This document shows, in pieces, positions 1 to 6,850 of a stretch of 13,028 nucleotides of DNA (positions are counted from its first letter, which is position 1; every line of letters starts with the position of its first letter). This DNA is from a bacterium. Lineage in GTDB: Bacteria > Auribacterota > JABMQX01. The DNA lies in NCBI GenBank assembly GCA_013203085.1, contig JABMQX010000169.1, positions 1 to 13,028 on the forward strand, read 5' to 3'. The notes under the pieces are model-generated. The model was given only the letters and a program-made list of their open reading frames with translations, ran no database searches and was not told the origin of the DNA. Position numbers and translations under genes: made by a program.

Positions 1-754
1 GTGCCGCAGGCAATTCGCTCCCCTCTCCTGCCACGACAAATACAGCTCCGGGCAATTCCCTCACAACCCGTTTCGCCGCGTATAGAAGGTCCTCGATCCT
101 CTTCTGTTTTGTCAGCCGCCCGGCAAATAGAACCATCTGCTGATAACCGCCCTCCAAATACCTCTTCCGCACTTTCGCCCCGTCCGCCGACAAAAACCTC
201 CTCACATTGATTCCACCACCGGTGGGAATGTTCCAGATGCGGTCTTCCGGCAATCCCAGACGGAACATCTTCTCCCTTTCCGAAGAGCTCACAACTCGCA
301 CATTATCCGCCCGTTTGATGACCGCCATTCCTATCACATTCAAGAAACGATTAAGCAGCCGTTCCCTTATCCAATAGCGGTTTCCGATGCAATCAGCGTG
401 CACCTGCACGTTCAGAGGAATCCGAAAGAGCCTTCCGATCGCTAAGCCCACCACCCCCGTGAAGAAAGGGTCCTGCGTCGTCAAAACGTCAATGCGGTCT
501 CTCCGGCAGACCTTGAGTGCAACCCTGAACGAATCCAGCACGCGCATCGCCTTGTTGGCCGATTGTGTGGCATAGATGGTCAACTTCTCCGTCGGATGGA
601 GAACCGCCCGAGGCGCCTTCCCCACAGAAAACACCACGACGTGAAAGTGGGACAGCATCTTCGCTATCTGGATATGCCGTGAAAGAGTATCCCCTCTGAC
701 CGTGCCTTCTTCCGCGAGACAGGTCGTATCAAGGCTTATCATCAGCACGTTCAT
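1..754 (-). CDS. GT4-type glycosyltransferase, N-terminal 251 residues (runs off left edge)
   Basis: Reading the minus strand from the ATG at 754 gives an open frame to the window edge with no stop, so the C-terminal part is missing. It starts MNVLMISLDT, a Rossmann-type beta strand. A first domain follows, with QVHAD (residues 117-121) and ADNVRVVSS (149-157), the usual end of the acceptor domain. Next come IPTGGGIN (176-183) and FAGRLTKQKRIEDLL (210-224), the entry to the nucleotide-sugar-binding domain, then VVAGEGSE (240-247). These are hallmarks of family GT4 retaining glycosyltransferases, which move a sugar from a nucleotide donor to a lipid, glycan or small molecule at the cytoplasmic side. 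The catalytic E-x7-E region lies outside the window. The start codon overlaps the stop of a short upstream ORF as ATGA. A GTG four codons upstream is an alternative start. Donor and acceptor cannot be told. With the flippase-like gene upstream, a role in envelope glycan assembly is likely. Confidence 0.85.
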   Translation of the reverse strand, partial: MNVLMISLDTTCLAEEGTVRGDTLSRHIQIAKMLSHFHVVVFSVGKAPRAVLHPTEKLTIYATQSANKAMRVLDSFRVALKVCRRDRIDVLTTQDPFFTGVVGLAIGRLFRIPLNVQVHADCIGNRYWIRERLLNRFLNVIGMAVIKRADNVRVVSSSEREKMFRLGLPEDRIWNIPTGGGINVRRFLSADGAKVRKRYLEGGYQQMVLFAGRLTKQKRIEDLLYAAKRVVRELPGAVFVVAGEGSELPAA

Positions 755-927
755 CTGTGTTTCCACGCTGCTTTTTCCAGAACTTCAAGCGAATGGGTGA
801 AAATGCCGTAGAGGAGAGATCGGTTCGGCTTGCCCCAAACGAGAACGTGGCAGCCGACCAATTGCATCTCCGCAACCACCCTGGCGGCTCCGCAGTGAGC
901 TGGTCTCGCACACGACCGTACACGCAT
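751..927 (-). CDS. Possible small ORF of 58 residues, unknown or gene remnant
   Basis: A 58-codon frame starts at an ATG at 925-927 and ends in a TGA at 751-753 that overlaps the glycosyltransferase start as ATGA, the typical geometry of translational coupling. The stop-to-stop frame is 81 codons. The protein has a protein-like pattern rather than the arginine- or serine-rich look of shadow frames: GAARVVAEMQLVGCHVLVWG forms a plausible helix-strand unit, and SLEVLEKAAWKHR a C-terminal amphipathic helix. No Shine-Dalgarno is visible before the ATG, and the frame is closed upstream by a TGA at 997-999. It may therefore be the C-terminal remnant of a longer gene, perhaps another glycosyltransferase given the R-V-V-A-E-M-x-x-x-G-C pattern. 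That family link is a weak resemblance only. I do not recognise the protein. Confidence 0.38.
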   Translation of the reverse strand: MRVRSCARPAHCGAARVVAEMQLVGCHVLVWGKPNRSLLYGIFTHSLEVLEKAAWKHR

Positions 928-1029
928 TCGTTGACGCGCGATAACATTTAACCAAGCTGTCTCTATTGGACAAGACGCCGTTTTCTCAATGCTGCATCAA
1001 ATCCGACGTGCCGGTGACGACGCATATCC

Positions 1030-1200
1030 TCATTCTTTCCCTTCTGGCATCTCCGCCTCGTCAATGAGCATCACGGGAATCCCGTCGTGGATGGGGTACT
1101 TTCTCCCGCACTTGAGACAGACGACCTTCCCCTCCCGCTCAATGACCTCGCCCCTGCAAGCAGGGCAGCACATGATTTTCAACAGCTCTTCGTCAATCAT
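1030..1200 (-). CDS. Trm112-like zinc-ribbon protein (56 residues)
   Basis: This short protein starts MIDEELLKIM and has two cysteine pairs, C12-P-A-C15 and C28-L-K-C31. It ends its core with YPIHDGIPVMLIDEA. That layout (helix, CPxC, CxxC, then YPI-DGIPVML) is the Trm112p-like/YcaR family. Trm112 in eukaryotes and archaea is a zinc-binding activator of methyltransferases. Bacterial members are mostly uncharacterised and are often next to lipid A or methyltransferase genes. The ATG at 1200 is chosen because AAGGAGG sits 6 bases upstream; the ATG at 1206 abuts that sequence. A much longer upstream frame exists but overlaps the flippase gene and is not protein-like. The gene lies 71 bp after the flippase-like gene and in the same direction. 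C11 is an additional cysteine next to the first pair. Confidence 0.82.
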   Translation of the reverse strand: MIDEELLKIMCCPACRGEVIEREGKVVCLKCGRKYPIHDGIPVMLIDEAEMPEGKE

Positions 1201-1206
1201 TCTCAT

Positions 1207-1213
1207 CCTCCTT
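1207..1213 (-). promoter_or_regulatory. Ribosome binding site deciding the Trm112-like start
   Basis: The minus strand reads AAGGAGG directly followed by ATGAGAATG. The full-length Shine-Dalgarno is 6 bases from the second ATG (1200) and zero bases from the first, so the second ATG is the likely start. Confidence 0.75.
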
Positions 1214-1271
1214 GGTTCTACGCGCCGGTATCCAGCCGACTGATTGACACGGCAGTCTCCGACAGCTTCAT

Positions 1272-2285
1272 TCAATTGCCATCTCTCCCCTTCTGCGGAG
1301 CGTCCTCCGAAGCATCTTCTTGTTTTTGAAACGACCTTCTCGAAATCGCGCCTTTCTCCGCCCACCAGGTAAGTCCTCCGGCAGTTCCAATGAAAAGCCA
1401 GAGCATACGCATCATCAAGGCAAAAGCGACCACTACAGGCGACAGGCCGAAAAGGAGAACGTACGCTGCCTCCGCCGTCCCGATATTGCCAAAGCTTATC
1501 GGCATCGCCGCTATACCCCCCACAAGCGGAATTCTGAGCAGATATTGAAGCGCCGTCGCCCGCACACCGACCGAGTGCCCCACGCAATAAGCGACACACA
1601 CCAGAACAAGCTGAATCAGTACTGATAGCCCCCAACAGGTTAGCAACTCGACTTTGTGGTTCCGATAGTGTCGGAGAGCTTCGTAGGCATGGAGCAATCG
1701 TTCCTTGTACGGCAGATGCTCGTAAATCCACCCCCCGAATGGCACCTTCCTCAAGACGCGCTTGTTGAAGAACAAAGCAGCGCCTATCACTAAGGCCACT
1801 GTCAGCCCGAGGAGCACGAGGGAACGTCCCAGATGCTCTCCCCCAAGCAGTAGCGAGATCACCACGACAGTAAGCAAGCCGAGTACCCCGACCATCCTGT
1901 CCACGAAGATCGTGGCGACGGATTCAACCTTCTTATCGCCCCTGGAACTCGCAACGTAGTAGGAGCGCACGGCATCCCCTGCCGCAAGCCCTCCCGGCAT
2001 GAATTGACTGAAAAAGGACCCCATCAGGAAGAACCGAAATGTCCGGAAGAATGAGATGGCGACATTATGCGCATGCATAATCGTCTTCCATCGCAAGGAA
2101 CTTATCCCCAAAACGATCCCCATCATGGACAGCGCCGCGATCAGCCAGCCGTAGCCCTCCCGGATAGCCGCCAGCATCCGGCCGCCGCACTTCTCCCAAT
2201 CCGGAGCCACCTTGTTAATGACAAGGTACATCAGCCCGGCGCTGACAGCGATCTTCAACAGAAGCCTGAGGTTTCTCTTGCTCAT
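1272..2285 (-). CDS. Flippase-like integral membrane protein (LPG synthase TM / UPF0104 family)
   Basis: The 337-residue protein is strongly hydrophobic, with about seven or eight membrane spans. Examples are residues 8-25, a span around GWLIAALSMMGIVLGISS, VGVLGLLTVVVISLLL, the GLTVALVIGAALFF segment, and C-terminal spans around SPVVVAFALMMRMLWLFIG. Family marks are the sequence SFFSQFMPGGLAAGDAVRSY near the first third, the IFVDRMVGVLGL motif after it, and the late G-N-I-G-T-A-E-A segment. This is the domain seen in the flippase half of MprF and in stand-alone YbhN/AglD-like proteins. Members are thought to move or help transfer lipid-linked molecules across the inner membrane. It lacks the soluble aminoacyl-transferase domain of MprF and has only a short charged tail. 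GAAGGT lies just before the ATG. It sits between a TIM-barrel isomerase-like gene and the Trm112-like and glycosyltransferase genes, which suggests envelope lipid or glycan work. Confidence 0.87.
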   Translation of the reverse strand: MSKRNLRLLLKIAVSAGLMYLVINKVAPDWEKCGGRMLAAIREGYGWLIAALSMMGIVLGISSLRWKTIMHAHNVAISFFRTFRFFLMGSFFSQFMPGGLAAGDAVRSYYVASSRGDKKVESVATIFVDRMVGVLGLLTVVVISLLLGGEHLGRSLVLLGLTVALVIGAALFFNKRVLRKVPFGGWIYEHLPYKERLLHAYEALRHYRNHKVELLTCWGLSVLIQLVLVCVAYCVGHSVGVRATALQYLLRIPLVGGIAAMPISFGNIGTAEAAYVLLFGLSPVVVAFALMMRMLWLFIGTAGGLTWWAEKGAISRRSFQKQEDASEDAPQKGRDGN

Positions 2286-2384
2286 AGAACCTTCTGGATC
2301 GCCCTGGCACGATTTCAGCTCAACAGGGCAGGTAACGGGATGCCGCCCTTATGCATGCTCCGGCAGACAAGCTCCGGCTATCTT

Positions 2385-3314
2385 CTACCTCTTTGGGCAG
2401 GCTTCTTCTTCCTCATACGCAAGACATTCCTGGATATACTTCATTCCCCGGACTACATCCTCTTCCGGCGCAGGAACAAAAGCCTCCACAACCTTTATAG
2501 TCTCCCTGGATAGGTATGGCTTCAGTGTGGTGAAATCGAAGTTTCCGATCAATGGCACCCTATGGTCCCTGACCCCTATGGCGTCGTGCAAATGAATTCC
2601 CACCATCCGATCCGAATACATCTGCAAAAACGATTCCTGCGGCATAACATCCAGCTCCTCGCAGCACAGGGCATGTCCCACATCGTGCCAGTAGTACACA
2701 TTCGACCCTTCAAACTTCTCCAGGATCAGCTTGATTTCGTCGAAGAACGGAATATCCTCCAGCGAGTACCTGTTTTCCACCCCTATTTTGATTCCTTTCG
2801 GTTCCGAATACGCCACAAGCTCGTCCAGGCTTTTGTAAAGAACATCGAGATGGCGAAACCTCCTCTTCTCCCTTTTCGCCAGAAGCTTACCTTTTATCTT
2901 CTCGTACTGGGGACTGCCTCTTTCTCCCGCGTGATAAAGCTCGATGAGAAGCTGGCTGAAACGCTTCATCTCCACCTGTCCCATGTGCATAACCACGACC
3001 TTCTCGCCGAATCTCTCAGCCATGTCAATCGTGTCTTTAGTCTTTTTGACGGCCATGGCCCTCTCACGCTGGTCGAGAGAGGATGGGGAATAAGCGTCGG
3101 GGCCAGGCGCCCACTGGACTGACGGGCAGAAATTGTGCACGCTGGTAACCCCAATTTCTCCTCTTTCACTCGCCTCCAGAATCTCCATCACCGCCCTCAG
3201 TCCCAACGAGTGACCGAGCTCGAGATAGTCGAATCCGAGGCGCCTCGCCTCTTCGATTATTTCCTTCGCGTCGCTTGTCCGCCTCGACCCCCAGGCTGTT
3301 GAAAGCGCAAACAT
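2385..3314 (-). CDS. Sugar phosphate isomerase/epimerase-like TIM-barrel protein
   Basis: The 309-residue protein fits the xylose isomerase-like TIM barrel (AP endonuclease family 2 fold). It begins with a short strand (MFALSTAW), then alternates strands and helices: FDYLELG at 28-34, TSVHNFCPS at 57-65, KVVVMHMGQVE at 105-115, IKIGVENRY at 175-183, VYYWHDVGHA at 206-215, MVGIHLHDA at 237-245 and IKVVEAFVP at 273-281. Likely metal ligands by family position are E180, D211, H214, H241 or H243, and E277. Members isomerise or epimerise sugars, or act as endonuclease IV; the substrate here is not evident. Residues 81-160 form a long helical insertion rich in K and R. An AGGG sequence 6 bases before the ATG supports the start. 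It begins 10 bp after the DUF523 gene, so the two are probably cotranslated. Confidence 0.84.
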   Translation of the reverse strand: MFALSTAWGSRRTSDAKEIIEEARRLGFDYLELGHSLGLRAVMEILEASERGEIGVTSVHNFCPSVQWAPGPDAYSPSSLDQRERAMAVKKTKDTIDMAERFGEKVVVMHMGQVEMKRFSQLLIELYHAGERGSPQYEKIKGKLLAKREKRRFRHLDVLYKSLDELVAYSEPKGIKIGVENRYSLEDIPFFDEIKLILEKFEGSNVYYWHDVGHALCCEELDVMPQESFLQMYSDRMVGIHLHDAIGVRDHRVPLIGNFDFTTLKPYLSRETIKVVEAFVPAPEEDVVRGMKYIQECLAYEEEEACPKR

Positions 3315-3324
3315 CTCTATCCCT

Positions 3325-3750
3325 TTACCTTTCCGTGAGCCTGACGCCCTCCCTCAGAAGAAGAGCCGCACACACCCCCGAGCCTTTCACGACGCGACCT
3401 TCTCGCTTGATCTTTTCCACCCCGCACGATGGGCTGTGAGCTTTCATGATCCCCTTCGTGATGCCCATCGCCCGCACCAGCGCCAGAGTCTCCCATGCCC
3501 CCCGGACAAAGTGCGAGGTTACGTCCTTCCCCTCGGCATTCACCACTCGGCTGCTCCCAGCCAGAACATCTTCGCCGCAAGCCACCTCAATCTCCGAAGG
3601 CGCACGCGGCGTCGGCAGCCCTCCCAACTGCTCCGGGCAGACAGGCAGAGCCTCACCTTTGCGGGACATCTCTTCGATCTCTCTGTCGAGAGAATTGTCT
3701 CCATCGTACCGGCAATTCAGACCCGCCAGGCAGGCGCTAACGATCAACAC
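3325..3750 (-). CDS. DUF523 family protein
   Basis: The 141-residue protein starts at a GTG (VLIVSACLAG). It shows the DUF523 signatures in order: SACLAGLNCRYDG (residues 5-17), CPEQLGGLPTPR (38-49), AHSPSCG (104-110) and KGSGVCAALL (122-131). Cysteines at 7, 13, 38, 109 and 127 are spaced through the motifs and could bind a metal or Fe-S cluster. That is inference; the family has no settled biochemical role, though it is often a domain partner of DUF1722. The GTG is chosen because GAGG precedes it by 5 bases and the family motif begins 5 residues later. The next TTG codon is an alternative start. The frame stays open upstream but there overlaps the 3' end of lepB and is not protein-like. It starts 13 bp after lepB ends and stops 10 bp before the isomerase-like gene. 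Confidence 0.88.
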   Translation of the reverse strand: MLIVSACLAGLNCRYDGDNSLDREIEEMSRKGEALPVCPEQLGGLPTPRAPSEIEVACGEDVLAGSSRVVNAEGKDVTSHFVRGAWETLALVRAMGITKGIMKAHSPSCGVEKIKREGRVVKGSGVCAALLLREGVRLTER

Positions 3751-3763
3751 GCCAACCTCGCCG

Positions 3764-4678
3764 TCATCGGACCACCCCCTGTCCAAAGGGGGGCTTAAAG
3801 GACCATTTGCACATGACTTTACCCCTGATGTTCTCGAAGGGCACGAACCCCCATCCCCTGCCGTCGAAGCTCTTGCTCGTGTTGTCTCCCAGAGCAAAAT
3901 AGCACCCCTCCGGCACAGTGAATTTTTTTCCCTTAATGCCATAGGGCCAGTATCCCCTTACACTCTGCCGGGGGAAGCCCTTTTTCCACAGCCGTATCCC
4001 AAGTATTTTCACATAGTCCCACTCTTCAATCCGCACTCTTCGCCCTTCCTCGATATTCTCGTAGAGAATCTCCGCCACGTACTCTGGCCGGTCAACAGGT
4101 GTGGCTTTCTCACCCCCATTTCCGTCGGGGATGTATTTATAGATTTTTCCATCCCGTATCTCCAACGTTTCCCCCGGCAATCCCACCACCCGCTTGACGA
4201 AGTTCTTCGGGAACTGGCAGGCATCGTAGATACCTCGGGTCGAGAACACGATCACATCCCACCGCTTTGGCTTCGATCCCATGGGAAGTCGAATCCCGGC
4301 GAACGGAATCCTCAGACCGTAAACGAACTTACTGACCAGAATCTTATCGCCGATTTTCAGCGTCGGAATCATCGAGCCGGACGGAATCTTAAAAGGCTCA
4401 ACAGCAAAATGCCTGATGACCAACGCAATCAAGGCAGCCGTTGTTAGTGAATACGCCCATTCGCCGACGACCTGCAGTTTCGTCTTGCGTATATGCCTCG
4501 CGACGGCCTTCTCCAGAGCGGCCGCGCTTTTCTCGACCTGTTTCTTTGCGCCGCGGGAGATGGCTCGCTCCAGCTCTTCAATCCGCTCTTCTATCTCCTT
4601 CTTTCCTTCCGGAGTGAGCCGTTTCGCCCTGTTTCTCAGAAGGATTCTGGCTTGCTTTACCAGCCGTTTTGCCCTCAT
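3764..4678 (-). CDS. lepB: Signal peptidase I
   Basis: This is the membrane serine protease that removes signal peptides from exported proteins on the outer face of the cytoplasmic membrane. The catalytic serine is S102 in IPSGSMIPTL (98-107) and the general-base lysine is K162 in NFVKRVVGLPGE (159-170). Box E is GDNTSKSFDGRGWG (264-277), with Gly where many members have Ser before the Arg. A single membrane span lies at about 72-93. The first 65 residues form a basic, highly charged helical region, probably coiled coil (EGKKEIEERIEELERA), which is longer than usual for this family. A large domain II insertion spans about 180-255. AGGAAAGG 8 bases before the ATG supports the start. The last residues (KPPFGQGVVR) are encoded by a palindromic repeat. 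The gene follows oppF-like by 52 bp and precedes DUF523 by 13 bp. Function in the array fits SecG upstream. Confidence 0.95.
   Translation of the reverse strand: MRAKRLVKQARILLRNRAKRLTPEGKKEIEERIEELERAISRGAKKQVEKSAAALEKAVARHIRKTKLQVVGEWAYSLTTAALIALVIRHFAVEPFKIPSGSMIPTLKIGDKILVSKFVYGLRIPFAGIRLPMGSKPKRWDVIVFSTRGIYDACQFPKNFVKRVVGLPGETLEIRDGKIYKYIPDGNGGEKATPVDRPEYVAEILYENIEEGRRVRIEEWDYVKILGIRLWKKGFPRQSVRGYWPYGIKGKKFTVPEGCYFALGDNTSKSFDGRGWGFVPFENIRGKVMCKWSFKPPFGQGVVR
3775..3792. repeat. Small palindrome CCCCCT/AGGGGG inside the lepB 3' end
   Basis: The arms CCCCCT (3775-3780) and AGGGGG (3787-3792) are perfect complements around a 6-base loop. The element lies inside the coding frame, just before the lepB stop at 3764-3766, and encodes the PPFGQG residues. 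It resembles the CCCCCTTT-x-AAGGGGG intergenic palindromes common in many bacterial genomes (a recollection, not a search). The match may reflect insertion of such an element that replaced the original stop. Confidence 0.55.
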
Positions 4679-4730
4679 ACAGATAGCCTTTCCTCGGTCA
4701 ATTCCTTGATTCTATAAAATGCGCCCTTGG

Positions 4731-5726
4731 TCACATGGAAACGCCCTTTTCTAAGAAGCACGCGGTCAAATGCCCCCCTCCGCGGTCCCTCAACGGCGGC
4801 TCTTCTTTGCGGCAAATGTCCATTACATACTTACAGCGAGTGTGAAAGCGGCATCCCGGAGGCGGGTCCACAGGAGATGGAACGTCGCCCGGGAGAATAA
4901 TCCTCTTCATTTTCGTTTTCGGGTCAGGCACGGGCACCGCTGACATCAGAGCCACAGTATATGGGTGCTGGGGATCGTCGCAAATGCTCTTCGCGTCGCC
5001 CATTTCCACGATCTTGCCCAGATACATCACCGCGACCCTATCGCTCACATGCTGAACCACGCTCAGGTCGTGCGCAATGAACAGGTACGAAAGCCCGAAA
5101 TCCTCCTGAAGATCCTGAAGCAAATTGATGATCTGGGCTTGAATCGAAACGTCGAGCGCGGAGACCGCCTCATCGCACACTACGAATTTCGGCTTAAGCG
5201 CTATCGCCCGCGCTATCCCGATTCTCTGCCTCTGGCCCCCGCTGAACTCGTGAGGATAGCGATTGACAGCGTCCGCTGAAAGCCCCACCTTCTCCAACAG
5301 CTCCCGAACTATCCCCTTCCGCTCTTTCCTCCTGCCCCTTCTGTGCACTGCAAGAGGCTCTCCTACGATGCTTCCCACCGTCATCCGCGGATTGAGCGAC
5401 CCAAAGGGGTCTTGAAACACGATCTGCATGTCTTCCCTCATGCGCCGAAGCTGCTTCCTATGTAACTCGAAAACAGAGTGACCCTCGAACCGAACGTCCC
5501 CCTCGGTCGGCTCGAGCAACCGCAGAATCGTCCGCCCCGCCGTCGTTTTGCCGCATCCGCTTTCTCCTACCAGACCCAGAGTCTTCTTGCTGCCGATAGT
5601 GAAAGAAATCCCGTCCACGGCCCTCACGTGCCCCTGGACCCGGGAAAAAAGCCCCTTCCTGACCGGAAAGTACTTCTTCAGGTCAGTGACTTCCAGCAGC
5701 ACGTTGTTTTCAGCAACACTTCCCAT
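4731..5726 (-). CDS. Oligopeptide/dipeptide ABC transporter ATP-binding protein, OppF/DppF-like
   Basis: This cytoplasmic ATPase subunit would energise uptake of peptides or related solutes. Numbering from the ATG at 5726, it has Walker A GESGCGKT (54-61), a Q-loop in VFQDPFGSLNPRM, ABC signature FSGGQRQR (161-168), Walker B FVVCDE (181-186), and an H-loop in IAHDLSVV. The C-terminal oligopeptide-type extension carries HPYT and cysteines at 292, 298, 305 and 323 (CRFHTRC and DIC). In related OppD/DppD-type subunits this pattern has been seen to hold a [4Fe-4S] cluster. An in-frame GTG at 5750 would add 8 residues; neither start has a strong Shine-Dalgarno, so the N-terminus is uncertain. The gap after the oppD-like gene is about 20-45 bp. 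No permease or substrate-binding protein gene is present in the window, so the partner membrane subunits must be encoded elsewhere or the pair serves another role. Confidence 0.9.
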   Translation of the reverse strand: MGSVAENNVLLEVTDLKKYFPVRKGLFSRVQGHVRAVDGISFTIGSKKTLGLVGESGCGKTTAGRTILRLLEPTEGDVRFEGHSVFELHRKQLRRMREDMQIVFQDPFGSLNPRMTVGSIVGEPLAVHRRGRRKERKGIVRELLEKVGLSADAVNRYPHEFSGGQRQRIGIARAIALKPKFVVCDEAVSALDVSIQAQIINLLQDLQEDFGLSYLFIAHDLSVVQHVSDRVAVMYLGKIVEMGDAKSICDDPQHPYTVALMSAVPVPDPKTKMKRIILPGDVPSPVDPPPGCRFHTRCKYVMDICRKEEPPLRDRGGGHLTACFLEKGVSM

Positions 5727-5770
5727 GGCACAAAAACATCGCCTTTTCACGCTTCTGACCGAACTGGGCG

Positions 5771-6748
5771 TCAGCAGGAATACAGGTGGCAGGCGGTTTT
5801 ATGTCCCTCCTCAATCTCCCTCAACGGGGGTTCCTCTTCCCGGCAGATGTCCATCACCCGAGGGCACCGTGGATGAAATCTGCACCCACGCGGAAACATA
5901 ATAGGGTTCGGCACGTTTCCGCGGATCACGGGGAGCTTGCTCTTTCTCGTCCCCATCTTGGGAAGCGAATCGAACAGGCCAAGCGTATATGGATGCTTCG
6001 GCGAACCGAAGAGATTTTCGGCGGAGGTGTACTCCACGATCTTGCCCGCGTACATCACCGCCACAGAATCCGCGGTTTCGGCAATGACGCCAAGATCGTG
6101 GGTAATCAACAGGATAGACATCCCCAACTGCGCCTGGAGCTCGTTGAGCAGTTCCAGCAACTGCGCCTGGATAGTCACGTCGAGGGCCGTCGTCGGCTCA
6201 TCGGCAATCAGCAGTTCCGGATTACAGGCCAGTGCCATGGCGATCATCACCCTTTGCTTCATTCCTCCCGACATCTGGTGCGGATACTCGTTAATCCGCT
6301 GCTCCGGAAGGGGGATATTCACCTGTCCGAGGAGCTCTATCGTCATTTCTCGGGCTTCCTTCTTCGACTTCTTCTGGTGCAGGCGCAGAACCTCCATGAT
6401 CTGATTGCCGACTGTGAAAACGGGGTTGAGGGAAGTCATCGGTTCTTGAAATACCATGGAGATGTCGTTGCCGCGGACTTTCCGCATCTGCGGCTCGGAA
6501 AGCTTCAGAAGGTTCGTCTCTCGGAAGTAAACGCTCCCGCCTTCGATCTTTCCGGGAGGGGAGGGCACAAGCCGTAATATGGAAAGGGCTGTGACACTTT
6601 TGCCGCAGCCGCTTTCTCCAACCAATCCGAGGGTTTTACCCTTCGGTATCTCAAAGCTGACGCCATCAACAGCTCTTGCTGTTCCTTCGTCTGTGAAAAA
6701 ATACGTCCGTAGCTCGATTACCCTTAATAGCTTGCCGTTTTTTACCAT
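5771..6748 (-). CDS. Oligopeptide/dipeptide ABC transporter ATP-binding protein, OppD/DppD-like
   Basis: This is the first of two paired ATPase subunits. Residue positions are Walker A GESGCGKS (44-51), Q101 in VFQEPMTSLNPVF, signature MSGGMKQR (159-166), Walker B LLIADE (179-184) followed by the D-loop PTTALD, and H-loop H217 in ITHDLG. The C-terminal region has KHPYTLGLFDSLP (251-263) and cysteines C289, C295, C302 and C320. This is the oligo_HPY domain, with the cysteine set known to bind an iron-sulfur cluster in some homologues. OppD and OppF normally form a heterodimer with two permeases to import peptides. The start ATG at 6748 is preceded by GAAGAG, a weak ribosome binding site. It lies 102 bp after secG, and that gap contains a GC-rich hairpin. 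D versus F naming rests on order and motif style rather than on alignment. Confidence 0.9.
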   Translation of the reverse strand: MVKNGKLLRVIELRTYFFTDEGTARAVDGVSFEIPKGKTLGLVGESGCGKSVTALSILRLVPSPPGKIEGGSVYFRETNLLKLSEPQMRKVRGNDISMVFQEPMTSLNPVFTVGNQIMEVLRLHQKKSKKEAREMTIELLGQVNIPLPEQRINEYPHQMSGGMKQRVMIAMALACNPELLIADEPTTALDVTIQAQLLELLNELQAQLGMSILLITHDLGVIAETADSVAVMYAGKIVEYTSAENLFGSPKHPYTLGLFDSLPKMGTRKSKLPVIRGNVPNPIMFPRGCRFHPRCPRVMDICREEEPPLREIEEGHKTACHLYSC

Positions 6749-6806
6749 CTCTTCGCCAGACTACAGCCATCGTCTCTGTCTTTTCTCGGCAGCGCCTCTG
6801 TTCTCA

Positions 6807-6832
6807 CCGGGGACGGAGTTCTCGTTCCCCGG
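6807..6832 (-). repeat. GC-rich hairpin between secG and the oppD-like gene
   Basis: On the transcript strand CCGGGG (with ACG after a bulged A) pairs with CGT followed by CCCCGG, leaving a 7-base loop. The predicted stem is 9 bp with one bulge. There is no U-tract after it, so it is not a canonical intrinsic terminator. It could set mRNA stability between the gap-pgk-tpi-secG part and the opp-lepB part. Confidence 0.45.
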
Positions 6833-6850
6833 CGAACCGTCGGGCTTTGC

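Noticed and set aside
1201..1731. Long upstream extension of the Trm112-like frame (233 codons in total)
   Set aside because: It overlaps the flippase-like gene in another frame, is rich in R, S and C without domains, and the AAGGAGG site points to the start at 1200.
3446..4447. 333-codon plus-strand frame
   Set aside because: It lies antisense to lepB and DUF523, whose catalytic and family motifs are clear. The frame is rich in S, P and R and has no recognisable domain.
5786..6577. 263-codon plus-strand frame
   Set aside because: It is the antisense shadow of the oppD-like gene, with a histidine/arginine-rich composition typical of such shadows.
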